Positions 13,073 to 21,374 of a stretch of 23,833 nucleotides of DNA are shown here, one piece after another (the stretch's first letter is position 1; each line of letters opens with the position of its first letter). The notes under the pieces are model-generated. The model was not told where the DNA came from, made no database searches, and saw only the letters and a list, made by a program, of their open reading frames with translations. This DNA comes from Verrucomicrobia bacterium 12-59-8 (lineage in GTDB: Bacteria > Verrucomicrobiota > Verrucomicrobiae > Verrucomicrobiales > Verrucomicrobiaceae), in contig NCCR01000048.1 in assembly GCA_002279765.1 (NCBI GenBank), positions 1 through 23,833 on the forward strand, in the 5' to 3' direction. The position numbers were made by a program, and so were the translations under genes.

Positions 13073-14187
13073 GGCCGCCCTCCCATGAGGTTTTTGTTCC
13101 ATATTTCCCCCAGAGTGTAGCGCTTGAGCCATGAGGCCAGTTCATCAGCATTCTGCCGGTGAAAGGAGCTGGCTCCCAGTTCATGCTCCACCACCAGCAC
13201 GTCCTGCGGCTCGAAGAAGTTCAGGAACGTGGCCGACTGCGTGGCCACGATCACCTGGGTCTCCCGCGCCACGTTTTTCAACAACCCAGCAAGCACTTGC
13301 TCCGCCACGGGGTGCAGCCCCAGTTCCGGCTCATCAATCAGCAGCAGATTGGGGAGTTGCTCCACTGGCAGCAGGAGGAGTGTCACCAAGGCCATCAGTC
13401 TGAGCGAGCCATCCGAGATCTGGCCTGGGCCAAACTCATACTCCGGCCTCCCAGTCATGCGCCAGCGCAGCAGCACGCGCTGTTTTTGCGCGGGGCCCTG
13501 AGGTTCGAGGATAAAGTCATCAAACCACGGCAGCAACAGGCGGAGCGTGCGCACGATGGCTGCGTAGTCCGCAGGACTGTCTCCCCGCAGTGCGAGGAGA
13601 ACCGCAGAGAGATTCCCGCCGTCTGACATCAGATGGCGGTTTTGGTCCACTGGAGCGGCATCGCGCAAATGCGAGTGCAGGCTGGTGTCATGGAACTGAT
13701 AGATCTGACAATTGGAAATTTGCATTTTGACCAAGCTCGTTAAGGGGTCGTTGTCAGACCAGACCTCTGAGAGCCCGCTCTCATCACTCGGTCTTGGAAT
13801 GAGCGGGATGGGGGGCTTGGCAGACGCTCCGCTGCTGCCATGAAACTGCACCTCCTCCCGGGTGAATGTCAGCAGGTCTCCCGTGCTGTCTGCCAGAGAG
13901 AAGCTGTAAATGTTCATCCCGGCGGGTGTTTGGAAAGACAGCTCCGCACGAACCAGCGGTGTCACCTTTGCACCGAAGTGCAGAATCGCCGAAGCGGGCC
14001 CACGCTCCACCAGGTAAGGATTCTGGAAACCACGCTTCAGCGCGTAGCTCAGCATGCGAAAGAAGTCGATGAAGTTCGACTTCCCCGCGCCGTTGGCTCC
14101 GATCAATACATTCAGAGGCTTGAGTTCGATCTCAGCTGACCGGATGGAGCGAAAGCCCTCGATCTTGATTTTGGAAAGTTGATTCAT
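13069..14187 (-). CDS. AAA family ATPase (COG4637-like), partner of DUF4276
   Basis: 372 residues from the ATG at 14187 (MNQLSKIKIEGFRSIRSAEI). The open frame runs further to 14256, but the sequence before this Met does not look like the family start. Walker A GANGAGKS (30-37), signature ISDGS (257-261), Walker B LLLIDEPELGLHP (281-293), switch ATQSATFL (315-322) and the C-terminal LGEIWNKNLMGGRP are all typical of this family. It overlaps the DUF4276 gene by ATGA, implying a complex. A distinct insert (about 85-200) separates Walker A from the signature. It resembles the other ATPase in the window (6337-7446) in layout but not in detail, so they are different lineages. Function in phage defence is inferred from the pairing. 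Confidence 0.93.
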   Translation of the reverse strand: MNQLSKIKIEGFRSIRSAEIELKPLNVLIGANGAGKSNFIDFFRMLSYALKRGFQNPYLVERGPASAILHFGAKVTPLVRAELSFQTPAGMNIYSFSLADSTGDLLTFTREEVQFHGSSGASAKPPIPLIPRPSDESGLSEVWSDNDPLTSLVKMQISNCQIYQFHDTSLHSHLRDAAPVDQNRHLMSDGGNLSAVLLALRGDSPADYAAIVRTLRLLLPWFDDFILEPQGPAQKQRVLLRWRMTGRPEYEFGPGQISDGSLRLMALVTLLLLPVEQLPNLLLIDEPELGLHPVAEQVLAGLLKNVARETQVIVATQSATFLNFFEPQDVLVVEHELGASSFHRQNADELASWLKRYTLGEIWNKNLMGGRP

Positions 14188-14357
14188 GAATGGAATTAGG
14201 CGCACGGTAAAAGCTTGCGGCGCATTCACAACCTTAAGCGGCATGCGTCCACCCAACTTCTTTCCATCCGCGCTCTGCCAAGCATCATCAGACTTTCCAC
14301 AATCTTTGATAGACCTGTGGCTTTAGCACACCTTGATCTAGGACGAAAAAGCCCCCC

Positions 14358-16907
14358 TCACTTCCCATGCGCCAGCACCACGCGGAAGCCGATGGTGTTC
14401 CGCCGGGTTTCGGGCGGCACCGGCATGCGGGCGGAGGCGAGGAGTTCGTCCTGGGAGGCGGAGCGCCAGTTGCCGCCGCGCGTCGTACCCAGCACGGGTT
14501 TGGCGGGTTCATCGGGTTTGGCGGGTGGCACGGGCGTGTAGTCGGTATCGATCCATTCAGACACATTGCCCGCCAGCCCGCTGATGCCACGGTCATTCGG
14601 CGGCAGGGCGGTCACGGGAGCGAGGAAGGGAAACTTGTCCTCGTAGCCGGGAATGGCATTGTCGAGGCTGGCTTTGCGTGCGCCGCTCATATCGGCGAGA
14701 TTGTCCACATCCGCTGGTGGTGGCCAGTCAAAGCCCCAGGGATAGATGCCACGGATGCGGCCATTGCGCTCCTCCGGGGTCGCCCCACGCTCCAGCGGCA
14801 GCCCCACCGCACGGCTCCATTCTTCATCGGTGGGCAGCCGGTACAAATCTTTGGCGCCGATCAGTCCGGCGTTGCGCTCGCGCTCGGTCAGCCAGACGCA
14901 GAAGGACCGCGCTTCGTTGCGGTCCACGCCGACGACGGGCTGGGTGCCGCCGCCTTTGTTGCTGCCGTCCATGCGTGCCGGGCGGCGCGCCGGGGTGGTC
15001 TTGCAGTATTCCATGTAGTCCCGGTGGCGGGTCTCCCAGGCGGAGATCATGACGTCTCCCAGCGGGACGAGATTCATGCCGAGGCTGTTCGCCTTCCACT
15101 GGCGGCCAAAGGTCACCGCCTTGCGCGTCTGCATGTCGGCAAAGAGTTCCGCCTGCTCCCCTTCCCGCACCTCGGCCTCCAGCACCACATCGGCAAAGCC
15201 CTCCTCACGCAGCTCAAACTCCACCGGCCCCGTGCGCACGCGGGGCAGCTCCAGCGGTGTCTCGCCCAGAAACTGCTCATGCTGATACACCCGCACCTTC
15301 TCCGGCTGGCTATTCACGACGACGCTGCCATAGGTCTGCCGCTCCACGCGCAGATGAAACGCGCGCCAGTTTTTTTCCTCAGTCTGCTCCCCTTTGTCCG
15401 TCTCGCGGCCATCGGGCATGTCATCAGGGGCGGACTGCCCGCTTTCCACAAAGAAGAAGGGCTCCACCTCATAGCGGTGTTCTTGGCTCAGAAACGCCTC
15501 GCTGCGGTCGCGGTCTGTCAGCCAGTAGCGGAAAGCTTCCGCATCGCCGTCCGGCACCACGACAAGGTAGGCCGACTCCTGATCCTTGCCGCGCTGAAAG
15601 CGCACCACCTTGCCTTCAAACGATCTGCCTGTGGCTTCCAGAAAGCGCCGGAAGAATTTCATCTCCACCGGCTCCGCACTGATGTGCCCGCCCGGTCCGG
15701 GCTTGAAGACCATGCCCAGGTTGTTGACCCAGCGCTCGCCTTTTTGCGGCAGACGTGAGGCCTCCAGCTTCAGCTCAAACACGGCCGGTTTCTCATCCAG
15801 GGCGATGTGGTCAATTTCGATCTGCTTGTAGCCAGGCAGCCGCAGTTGATAAATCACCGGCACGCCTTCAGCGGGGTTGAGTTCCAGCGGCGTGACCCCG
15901 AGCTGATCCTCCCCGGCAAAGACCACCGCGCCTGGGGGCGTCGTGACGATCTTCAATCGCGGCACCGAATTGTTCATCGCCATCAGCGTGCGTGTGCGGT
16001 GGCTTTGCGCCAGCCACATGCCAAACCCCACCGCGAGCAGGAGCGCCACGGAGCCGATCGCGACCCACGTCCACATCAGCCGCCGGGAGGAAGGCAGGGG
16101 CTCGCCACGCAGCGCCAGCGCCATCTCGCGTGCACTGACAAAGCGCCCCTTCGCCTTTGGCGCACAGGCGGTACACACCACATCCTGCAGCCTGCGCCAG
16201 ACCTCCAGGGAGGAGCCCGTCTCCGCGCAGGATGGCAGGTCCGGGAAGTCCAGCCGATCTTTCCCCGTGCTCGCCTCATACAGTACCATGCCCAAAGAGA
16301 AGATGTCGGAGGCCGCCGTGCCGGGCCCCTCGGGAGCCACAAAACCCTCTGTGCCCACAAAGCTGCGCTGCCCCAGCAAGGCCACCAGCCCGATGTCCGC
16401 CAAGCGGCAGATGCCGTCGATGAAAATGAGGTTTGAGGGTTTGACGTCGCGGTGAATCAGTTGATTGCGGTGCAGGTAGTCCAGCCCCTCCGCGATGGCC
16501 GCGCCCAGCTTGATGCACTGCTCTGCGGGCACGCACTTGTCCCGCTTCATCTGCAGACCCAGCGTGTGGGGCTTGTAGGTGTCCGCATGGATTTCGCGCC
16601 CGGTCTCCAGATCATCCGCCAGCTCCATCACATAGTAATAAAAACCCTCCAGATCGTTGCGCCCCACCTGCAGGACCGGCACCAGCGCCTCATGGCGGCG
16701 CGAGATCGGCTCGAAGCGCTTGATCGCTTCAAACTCGCGCTCAAAGGAGTCAGGCCGGTCATAGTCCTCCCGCCACACCACCTTCACCGCCCGCAGCACG
16801 CCCGTGACGCTCCGCGCCAGCCACACCTCCCCAAACGCGCCGTGGCCGATGAGACGGAGAGTCTCGTGATCGCGGATGTCGGGCGCTGTGCGTGACTTGG
16901 ACTGCAT
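14358..16907 (-). CDS. Membrane Ser/Thr protein kinase with PEGA and FGE-sulfatase domains
   Basis: 849 residues from the ATG at 16907. Kinase domain (about 14-268): glycine loop GHGAFGEV (21-28), Lys42 in RAVKVV, HRDVKPSN (152-159), DIG at 171-173 in place of DFG, and APE at 191-193. One membrane segment (about 277-300) follows, then outside the membrane PEGA repeat 1 (316-384), an incomplete FGE-like region (390-520), PEGA repeat 2 (525-592) and a full FGE-sulfatase-type domain (605-849, ending RTTRGGNWRSAS-like and NTIGFRVV). The FGE catalytic cysteine pair is not visible, so that part is probably ligand-binding. This is a eukaryotic-type sensor kinase, common in Verrucomicrobia and Planctomycetes. 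It is divergent from the PQQ-protein genes. The ATG was chosen because upstream codons lack kinase homology. Confidence 0.9.
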   Translation of the reverse strand: MQSKSRTAPDIRDHETLRLIGHGAFGEVWLARSVTGVLRAVKVVWREDYDRPDSFEREFEAIKRFEPISRRHEALVPVLQVGRNDLEGFYYYVMELADDLETGREIHADTYKPHTLGLQMKRDKCVPAEQCIKLGAAIAEGLDYLHRNQLIHRDVKPSNLIFIDGICRLADIGLVALLGQRSFVGTEGFVAPEGPGTAASDIFSLGMVLYEASTGKDRLDFPDLPSCAETGSSLEVWRRLQDVVCTACAPKAKGRFVSAREMALALRGEPLPSSRRLMWTWVAIGSVALLLAVGFGMWLAQSHRTRTLMAMNNSVPRLKIVTTPPGAVVFAGEDQLGVTPLELNPAEGVPVIYQLRLPGYKQIEIDHIALDEKPAVFELKLEASRLPQKGERWVNNLGMVFKPGPGGHISAEPVEMKFFRRFLEATGRSFEGKVVRFQRGKDQESAYLVVVPDGDAEAFRYWLTDRDRSEAFLSQEHRYEVEPFFFVESGQSAPDDMPDGRETDKGEQTEEKNWRAFHLRVERQTYGSVVVNSQPEKVRVYQHEQFLGETPLELPRVRTGPVEFELREEGFADVVLEAEVREGEQAELFADMQTRKAVTFGRQWKANSLGMNLVPLGDVMISAWETRHRDYMEYCKTTPARRPARMDGSNKGGGTQPVVGVDRNEARSFCVWLTERERNAGLIGAKDLYRLPTDEEWSRAVGLPLERGATPEERNGRIRGIYPWGFDWPPPADVDNLADMSGARKASLDNAIPGYEDKFPFLAPVTALPPNDRGISGLAGNVSEWIDTDYTPVPPAKPDEPAKPVLGTTRGGNWRSASQDELLASARMPVPPETRRNTIGFRVVLAHGK

Positions 16908-17238
16908 GAAGGAGGTTGGAATAAGCGGATTACAACGCAACCGCGCCTGCTTGTCGAGATGGGAAGTGGAGAAATACAGGCGTGGCTGCCTTGATCTCCA
17001 GCAGTCCGCCGAGCCCAGCCGGACAAAGGACGGCGAACATTTGCCCAAACAGGCAAATGACCATTCCACCTTTTCGGAAGCAACTGTGATCGTCCGTATG
17101 CAAGATGCCGTGCGTAATCTGCGTTGGCCTCATCCCCCCCATGACAGCCAGTGCGGCCTCCTGTGCGAAAGGTATGAAAATCGCATTGAAGCGCCGCGCG
17201 TGCTCACGATGTTTCGCTCCCATCCTCCATCCCAACCC
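16908..17238. other. Divergent intergenic region between kinase and PQQ-protein genes
   Basis: 331 bp without a gene, presumed to carry the promoters for both directions. It contains the perfect dyad at 17038-17059. In-frame extensions of both flanking genes enter it, but neither shows domain homology or a better start than those chosen. I could not assign -35/-10 boxes. Confidence 0.5.
17038..17059. promoter_or_regulatory. Perfect dyad in the divergent promoter region
   Basis: CATTTGCC (17038-17045) and GGCAAATG (17052-17059) are perfect 8-bp arms around a 6-nt spacer CAAACA. The site lies between divergent genes, about 130 bp from the kinase start and 180 bp from the PQQ-protein start, so it may be an operator; a hairpin is the alternative. 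Confidence 0.4.
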
Positions 17239-19521
17239 ATGCACCTCCGTCCCCGCACCTCCTTCGGCTGTTTGTTTGCCGCCACCCTGGCCCTGACTGG
17301 CATCTGCCAGGCAAATGACTGGATCAACTGGCGCGGCCCGCTGCAAAACGGCGTGAGCCTGGAGCACTACACCAAAGCTGGAAAACTGGACGAAAAGCCC
17401 ACTTGGTCCGCAGACATCCGCAGCCGTGGCACACCGGTAGTGGTGGACGGCAAGGTCATCCTCTGGGGCTACAAGGGCGAGACGACGGACCTCATCGAGA
17501 TGCTCACCTGCATGGATGCGAAGACGGGCAAGAAGCTGTGGGAGCATGAATTCAGCGACTATCTCAGCGATTCGATCTACAACCGCTACTCCATCGGTGC
17601 GCCGACGGTCGATCCTGAAACGAAGCGCATCTACCTCGTCAGCAATGCCGGGCGTTTTCTTTGCTATGAACTCGATGGCACGAAAGTCTTTGAGATTCCC
17701 ATGATGGAAGACTTTGGCCGCATGACCTTCCCGAACGCCCGTGTGGGCAGCCCCGTGATCGAAGGTGACTATGTGATCACCCACTTCATTTTTTCCAACT
17801 GGGGCGCCGACGGCCCGGCGGCAGACCGTGTGTATGCTTTTGACAAAAAGACCGGTGAACTCGCCTGGTGGTCGCTGCCAGGCGTCAGCCCGCCGGTGGA
17901 CAGCTCCTACTCAACGCCCGTGCTGGAAACGCGCGACGGCAAGCGTGTGATGTATTTCACCACCGGCTGCGGCCGCATCGTCTGCCTCAATGCACGTAGC
18001 GGCAAGCCCTACTGGAAGATGCAGACCTGCAAGAACGGCATCAATTCCTCAGTCGTGATTCACCAGGGCAACAAGCTCATCTCCATCCATGGGGATGAAA
18101 ATGTCGATTCTTCCGAAAAGGGCCGCATGACCTGCATCAAGCTGCCGGAGAAGCTCACCGCAGCCGTTCCGCCTGCCACCGAATCCACCACGCTGGAACC
18201 CGGCGTCGAACTCTGGCGCAATCCCATTGGTGCCACCAGCAGCTCTCCCGTGGTGGTCGGTGACGTGATCTACCAGCTCACGGATGGCGCGGAACTCTAC
18301 GCCATCGACGCCAACACCGGTGCCGACCTGTGGAAAAAGAAGCTCAGCAATGCCAACCTGCACTCCTCACCTCTTTACGTCGATGGCCTGCTCTACTGCC
18401 CCCTGATGGAAGGCAAGCTCGTCGTGGTGAAGCCGGGCGAGAAGGACGGTGAAATCGTTCAGGAGATCGCTCTCGAAGGCAACTGCCTGGGCGCACCGAG
18501 CGTCTGCGATGGCATGCTCTACGTCACCACCACCAAGCATCTCTATGCCTTCGCCATTCCCAACCAGGGCATCAAGGTGGACGCCGCACCGGTGGTGGAA
18601 ATGCCCAAGACTGGCAAGGCCGTCGCACTGCAGATCATCCCTGCCGAAACTGTCATCATGACCGGGGACAAGCAGAAGTTCCGCATTCGCAGCGTCGATG
18701 CCAATGGCTTCGTGGTCAGTGAAGACGTCAAAGGCGTGAAGTGGGAGACCTTCATCCCGCCGACAGCCAAGGTGAAAGCCACGATGGATGCCACGTTCAA
18801 CGACGCGGGAGAACTCGTCGCAGCCGCAGATGCCAAATCCAGCGCAGGCGCGTTCAAGGCCACCTCCCCCGACGGCCTCACCGGCACGATCCGCGGGCGT
18901 GTGCTGCGCAATCTGCCGCTGATCGAAGACTTTGAAGGCTACAATCTCACCGAAGACCAGCCCACCGAAGGGGTGAAGTTCTCCTACCCTCCGCTGCCCT
19001 GGATCGGTGCGCGCTTCAAATTCGACGTGCGTGAACTCAACGGCAACAAGGTGTTTGCCAAGACCTTCGACCGCCTGCTGTTTCAGCGTGCCACGGTCTT
19101 CGTCGCCCCGTCCCACCTGTCCAACTACACCATGCAGGCCGACGTCATGACGGAAGGCAGCGCCCGCGCAAAGTCCGACATCGGCCTCGTCAACCAGCGC
19201 TACCTCATCTGCCTGCGCGGCAACGCCGGCAAGCTGGAGATCAGCTCCAACCCGGAACGCCTGAAGCAGGAAGCGCCCTTCAAAGTGGTGGCCAACACTT
19301 GGTACACCCTCAAGACGCGGGTGGACGCCGCCAAAGACGGCAGCGGTGTCGTCCGTGCCAAAGTCTGGGACAAGGCGCAGCCCGAGCCCGAAGCCTGGAC
19401 TCTCGAAGTCAAGATCGCCAACAATGTGCAGACCAACGGCTCCCCCGGCATCTTTGGCTTCACTGCGCTGAACCAAAAGCGTGTCTATCTCGACAACCTG
19501 AGCATCACGCCCAACAAGTAA
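17239..19521 (+). CDS. Secreted PQQ-like beta-propeller protein with C-terminal LamG-like domain
   Basis: 760 residues from the ATG at 17239, chosen because it gives a signal peptide (LRPRTSFGCLFAATLALTG, cleavage after CQA near 25); the open frame upstream lacks one. Residues about 27-450 carry PQQ_2 repeats: NDWINWRGPLQNGVS, CMDAKTGKKLWEHEF, AFDKKTGELAWWS, CLNARSGKPYWKM and AIDANTGADLWKKK. An Ig-like segment (about 455-555) follows, then a LamG/concanavalin-like domain (about 557-757, starting LIEDFEGYNL and ending VYLDNLSITPNK). Such BamB-like propellers are abundant in Planctomycetes and Verrucomicrobia. No dehydrogenase residues are obvious, so binding or scaffolding in the periplasm or outside is more likely than quinoprotein catalysis. 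It is co-transcribed with the next gene (40-bp gap). Confidence 0.9.
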   Translation: MHLRPRTSFGCLFAATLALTGICQANDWINWRGPLQNGVSLEHYTKAGKLDEKPTWSADIRSRGTPVVVDGKVILWGYKGETTDLIEMLTCMDAKTGKKLWEHEFSDYLSDSIYNRYSIGAPTVDPETKRIYLVSNAGRFLCYELDGTKVFEIPMMEDFGRMTFPNARVGSPVIEGDYVITHFIFSNWGADGPAADRVYAFDKKTGELAWWSLPGVSPPVDSSYSTPVLETRDGKRVMYFTTGCGRIVCLNARSGKPYWKMQTCKNGINSSVVIHQGNKLISIHGDENVDSSEKGRMTCIKLPEKLTAAVPPATESTTLEPGVELWRNPIGATSSSPVVVGDVIYQLTDGAELYAIDANTGADLWKKKLSNANLHSSPLYVDGLLYCPLMEGKLVVVKPGEKDGEIVQEIALEGNCLGAPSVCDGMLYVTTTKHLYAFAIPNQGIKVDAAPVVEMPKTGKAVALQIIPAETVIMTGDKQKFRIRSVDANGFVVSEDVKGVKWETFIPPTAKVKATMDATFNDAGELVAAADAKSSAGAFKATSPDGLTGTIRGRVLRNLPLIEDFEGYNLTEDQPTEGVKFSYPPLPWIGARFKFDVRELNGNKVFAKTFDRLLFQRATVFVAPSHLSNYTMQADVMTEGSARAKSDIGLVNQRYLICLRGNAGKLEISSNPERLKQEAPFKVVANTWYTLKTRVDAAKDGSGVVRAKVWDKAQPEPEAWTLEVKIANNVQTNGSPGIFGFTALNQKRVYLDNLSITPNK

Positions 19522-19561
19522 CCACCGGGACCGCGCCACGAAACTTTCAGCCCCAAACCAC

Positions 19562-21196
19562 ATGACCACGAAACTTTCCCCACTCCTCGCTGCGGCCCTG
19601 GTTGCCACGGCTTCGTTGAACGCCGCCGACTACCCCCAATGGGGCGGTGGCAACACCCGCAACATGGTGTCCGACGAAAAAGGCCTGCCGATCGACTTCA
19701 ATCCCGGCAAGAAGTACGGCCCCAAAGCCGCACCGAAAGAGGCCGGACGCCTCCGCCCCAACGCGCAGGACGCCAACAAGGCCCCCGGTGCCGAAGACAT
19801 CGACATGAGCACCACCAAGAACTGCCTCTGGGTGGCCAAGCTCGGCTCCCAGACCTACGGCACGCCGATGATCGCGAATGGTCAGGTGTATGTGGGCACG
19901 AACAATGAATCCCCGCGCAACGACAAGGACATCGGCGACCGCGGCATCATGATGGTGTTTGACGAATACACCGGCCAGTTCAAATGGCAGCTCGTTTCCC
20001 CCAAGATGGGCAGCGGCAAGGTCAATGACTGGGAATACCTCGGCATCTGCGCCAGCCCCACCATCATCGGCGACAAGGCCTACGTGCCGAGCAACCGCTG
20101 CCAGATCGTCTGCCTCGACGTCAACGGCATGTCCAATGGCAACCAGGGCATGCAGGACGAAGGCGCCTTCATGGCCCCACTCGACAAAGACGGCAAGCCC
20201 ACCGCCCCCCTCACCCCCGGCGACACCGATGCCGACATCCTCTGGGTGTATGACATGTACAAAGAACTCGGCGTGTTCCAGCACAACGCGACCGCCGGTT
20301 ATCCTCTGGTCATTGACGGCAAGGTCTTCGTCCCCACCTGCAACGGCGTGGACTGGACGCACACCAACATCCCCTCCCCAAACTCCCCGAGCTTCATCAT
20401 GCTGGACGCAGAAACCGGCGCACTCCTCGGCGAGATGGACCACGTCGCCTCCGAGCGCGTGCTGCACTGCTCCTGGTCCTCCCCGAACTCCATGGACGTG
20501 AACGGCAAGAAGCAGATCATCTTTGCCGCCGGTGACGGCTGGGTGTACTCCATGGCCCCTGAGACGCACAAGGACGCTGAAGACCTCGACATCCTCAACG
20601 AATACTGGCGCTATGACGCCAACCCGCCCGAGTATCGCAAGAACTCGGCCGGGGAGCCGATCAAGTACGTCGAGTACGACGGCCCCAGCGAAATCATCGC
20701 CACCCCGACCATCGCCGACGGCCTCGTCTATGTGAACATCGGCCAGGACCCCGAGCACGGCGAAGGCGTCGGCTGCCTGAGCTGCATTGATCCCAAAGGC
20801 ACCGGCGACCTCACCGGCAAAGCCCTGTGGACCTTCAAAGGCATCGAGCGCACCATCTCCACCCCGGCGGTGAAAGACGGCCTCCTTTATGCCGCCGACT
20901 ACACCGGCCGCGTCTTCTGCCTCGATGCCAAGACCGGCAAGGAGTACTGGAAGTTTGACACCAAAGGCCACATCTGGGCCAGCCCGCTCGTCGCTGATGG
21001 CAAAGTCTGGATCGGCAATGAAGAAGGCGAACTCTTCGTCCTCGCCGAAGGCAAGGAACTCAAGGAGATCACCACCATCGAGTTCCCCTCCCCCCTCCTC
21101 AGCAGCGTCGTCGCCGCCAATGGTGCCCTCTACGTGACCACCCACACGCACCTCTACTGCTTCAAGGAAGGCGCCAAGACGCCGGAAGCGAAGTAA
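19562..21196 (+). CDS. Secreted PQQ-like beta-propeller protein
   Basis: 544 residues. The signal peptide MTTKLSPLLAAALVATASLNAA is followed directly by DYPQWGGGNTRNMVSDEKGLP, a known start of the BamB-like quinoprotein families in this phylum. Propeller strands repeat through the chain: VAKLGSQTYGTPMIANGQVY, FDEYTGQFKWQL, LDAETGALLGEMD, CIDPKGTGDLTGKALWTF and CLDAKTGKEYWKFD. An ASPLVADGKVWIGNEEGELFV segment lies near the end. There is no C-terminal LamG-like domain, unlike the upstream paralogue. It begins 40 bp after that gene and ends 26 bp before a strong intrinsic terminator, so the pair form one unit. Base use is strongly C-rich at third positions, which creates a long but false open frame on the other strand. 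Confidence 0.92.
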   Translation: MTTKLSPLLAAALVATASLNAADYPQWGGGNTRNMVSDEKGLPIDFNPGKKYGPKAAPKEAGRLRPNAQDANKAPGAEDIDMSTTKNCLWVAKLGSQTYGTPMIANGQVYVGTNNESPRNDKDIGDRGIMMVFDEYTGQFKWQLVSPKMGSGKVNDWEYLGICASPTIIGDKAYVPSNRCQIVCLDVNGMSNGNQGMQDEGAFMAPLDKDGKPTAPLTPGDTDADILWVYDMYKELGVFQHNATAGYPLVIDGKVFVPTCNGVDWTHTNIPSPNSPSFIMLDAETGALLGEMDHVASERVLHCSWSSPNSMDVNGKKQIIFAAGDGWVYSMAPETHKDAEDLDILNEYWRYDANPPEYRKNSAGEPIKYVEYDGPSEIIATPTIADGLVYVNIGQDPEHGEGVGCLSCIDPKGTGDLTGKALWTFKGIERTISTPAVKDGLLYAADYTGRVFCLDAKTGKEYWKFDTKGHIWASPLVADGKVWIGNEEGELFVLAEGKELKEITTIEFPSPLLSSVVAANGALYVTTHTHLYCFKEGAKTPEAK

Positions 21197-21222
21197 GCGG
21201 CATCTTAGCCGGAAGATTCACG

Positions 21223-21252
21223 AGGCGGGCCAGAGATGGCCCGCCTTTTTTT
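21223..21252 (+). terminator. Intrinsic terminator of the PQQ-protein operon
   Basis: Stem AGGCGGGCC (21223-21231) and GGCCCGCCT (21238-21246) with a 6-nt loop, followed by a run of T to 21252. It is a strong rho-independent terminator 26 bp after the stop of the second PQQ gene. Confidence 0.92.
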
Positions 21253-21261
21253 GTGGACGTC

Positions 21262-21300
21262 GCGATAGGTTGGGCAGGCTGTCCTCAGCCAGCCGCCGTC
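21262..21300 (-). repeat. REP-like hairpin repeat, copy 3 (inverted, degenerate)
   Basis: On the minus strand: GGCTG (21290-21286), loop AGGA, CAGCC (21281-21277), then TGCCCAACC and a CGCG-containing tail toward 21262. The loop and general plan match copies 1 and 2, but the outer stem is less regular. It lies between convergent genes. Confidence 0.55.
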
Positions 21301-21374
21301 GAAGCCCATGATCTTCGAGCGCGAAGCAACCTGCTAAAGGAAATGGAAATGAGTTTTGCGAACCGCTCTATCAA

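Noticed and set aside
14367..15758. A 463-codon plus-strand frame opposite the kinase gene
   Set aside because: Antisense to the kinase's PEGA/FGE part; no domain in the translation.
19547..21151. A 534-codon minus-strand frame opposite the second PQQ gene
   Set aside because: Its translation is a Gly/Val/Asp-rich shadow of a strongly C-biased gene; the plus strand has a signal peptide and propeller repeats.
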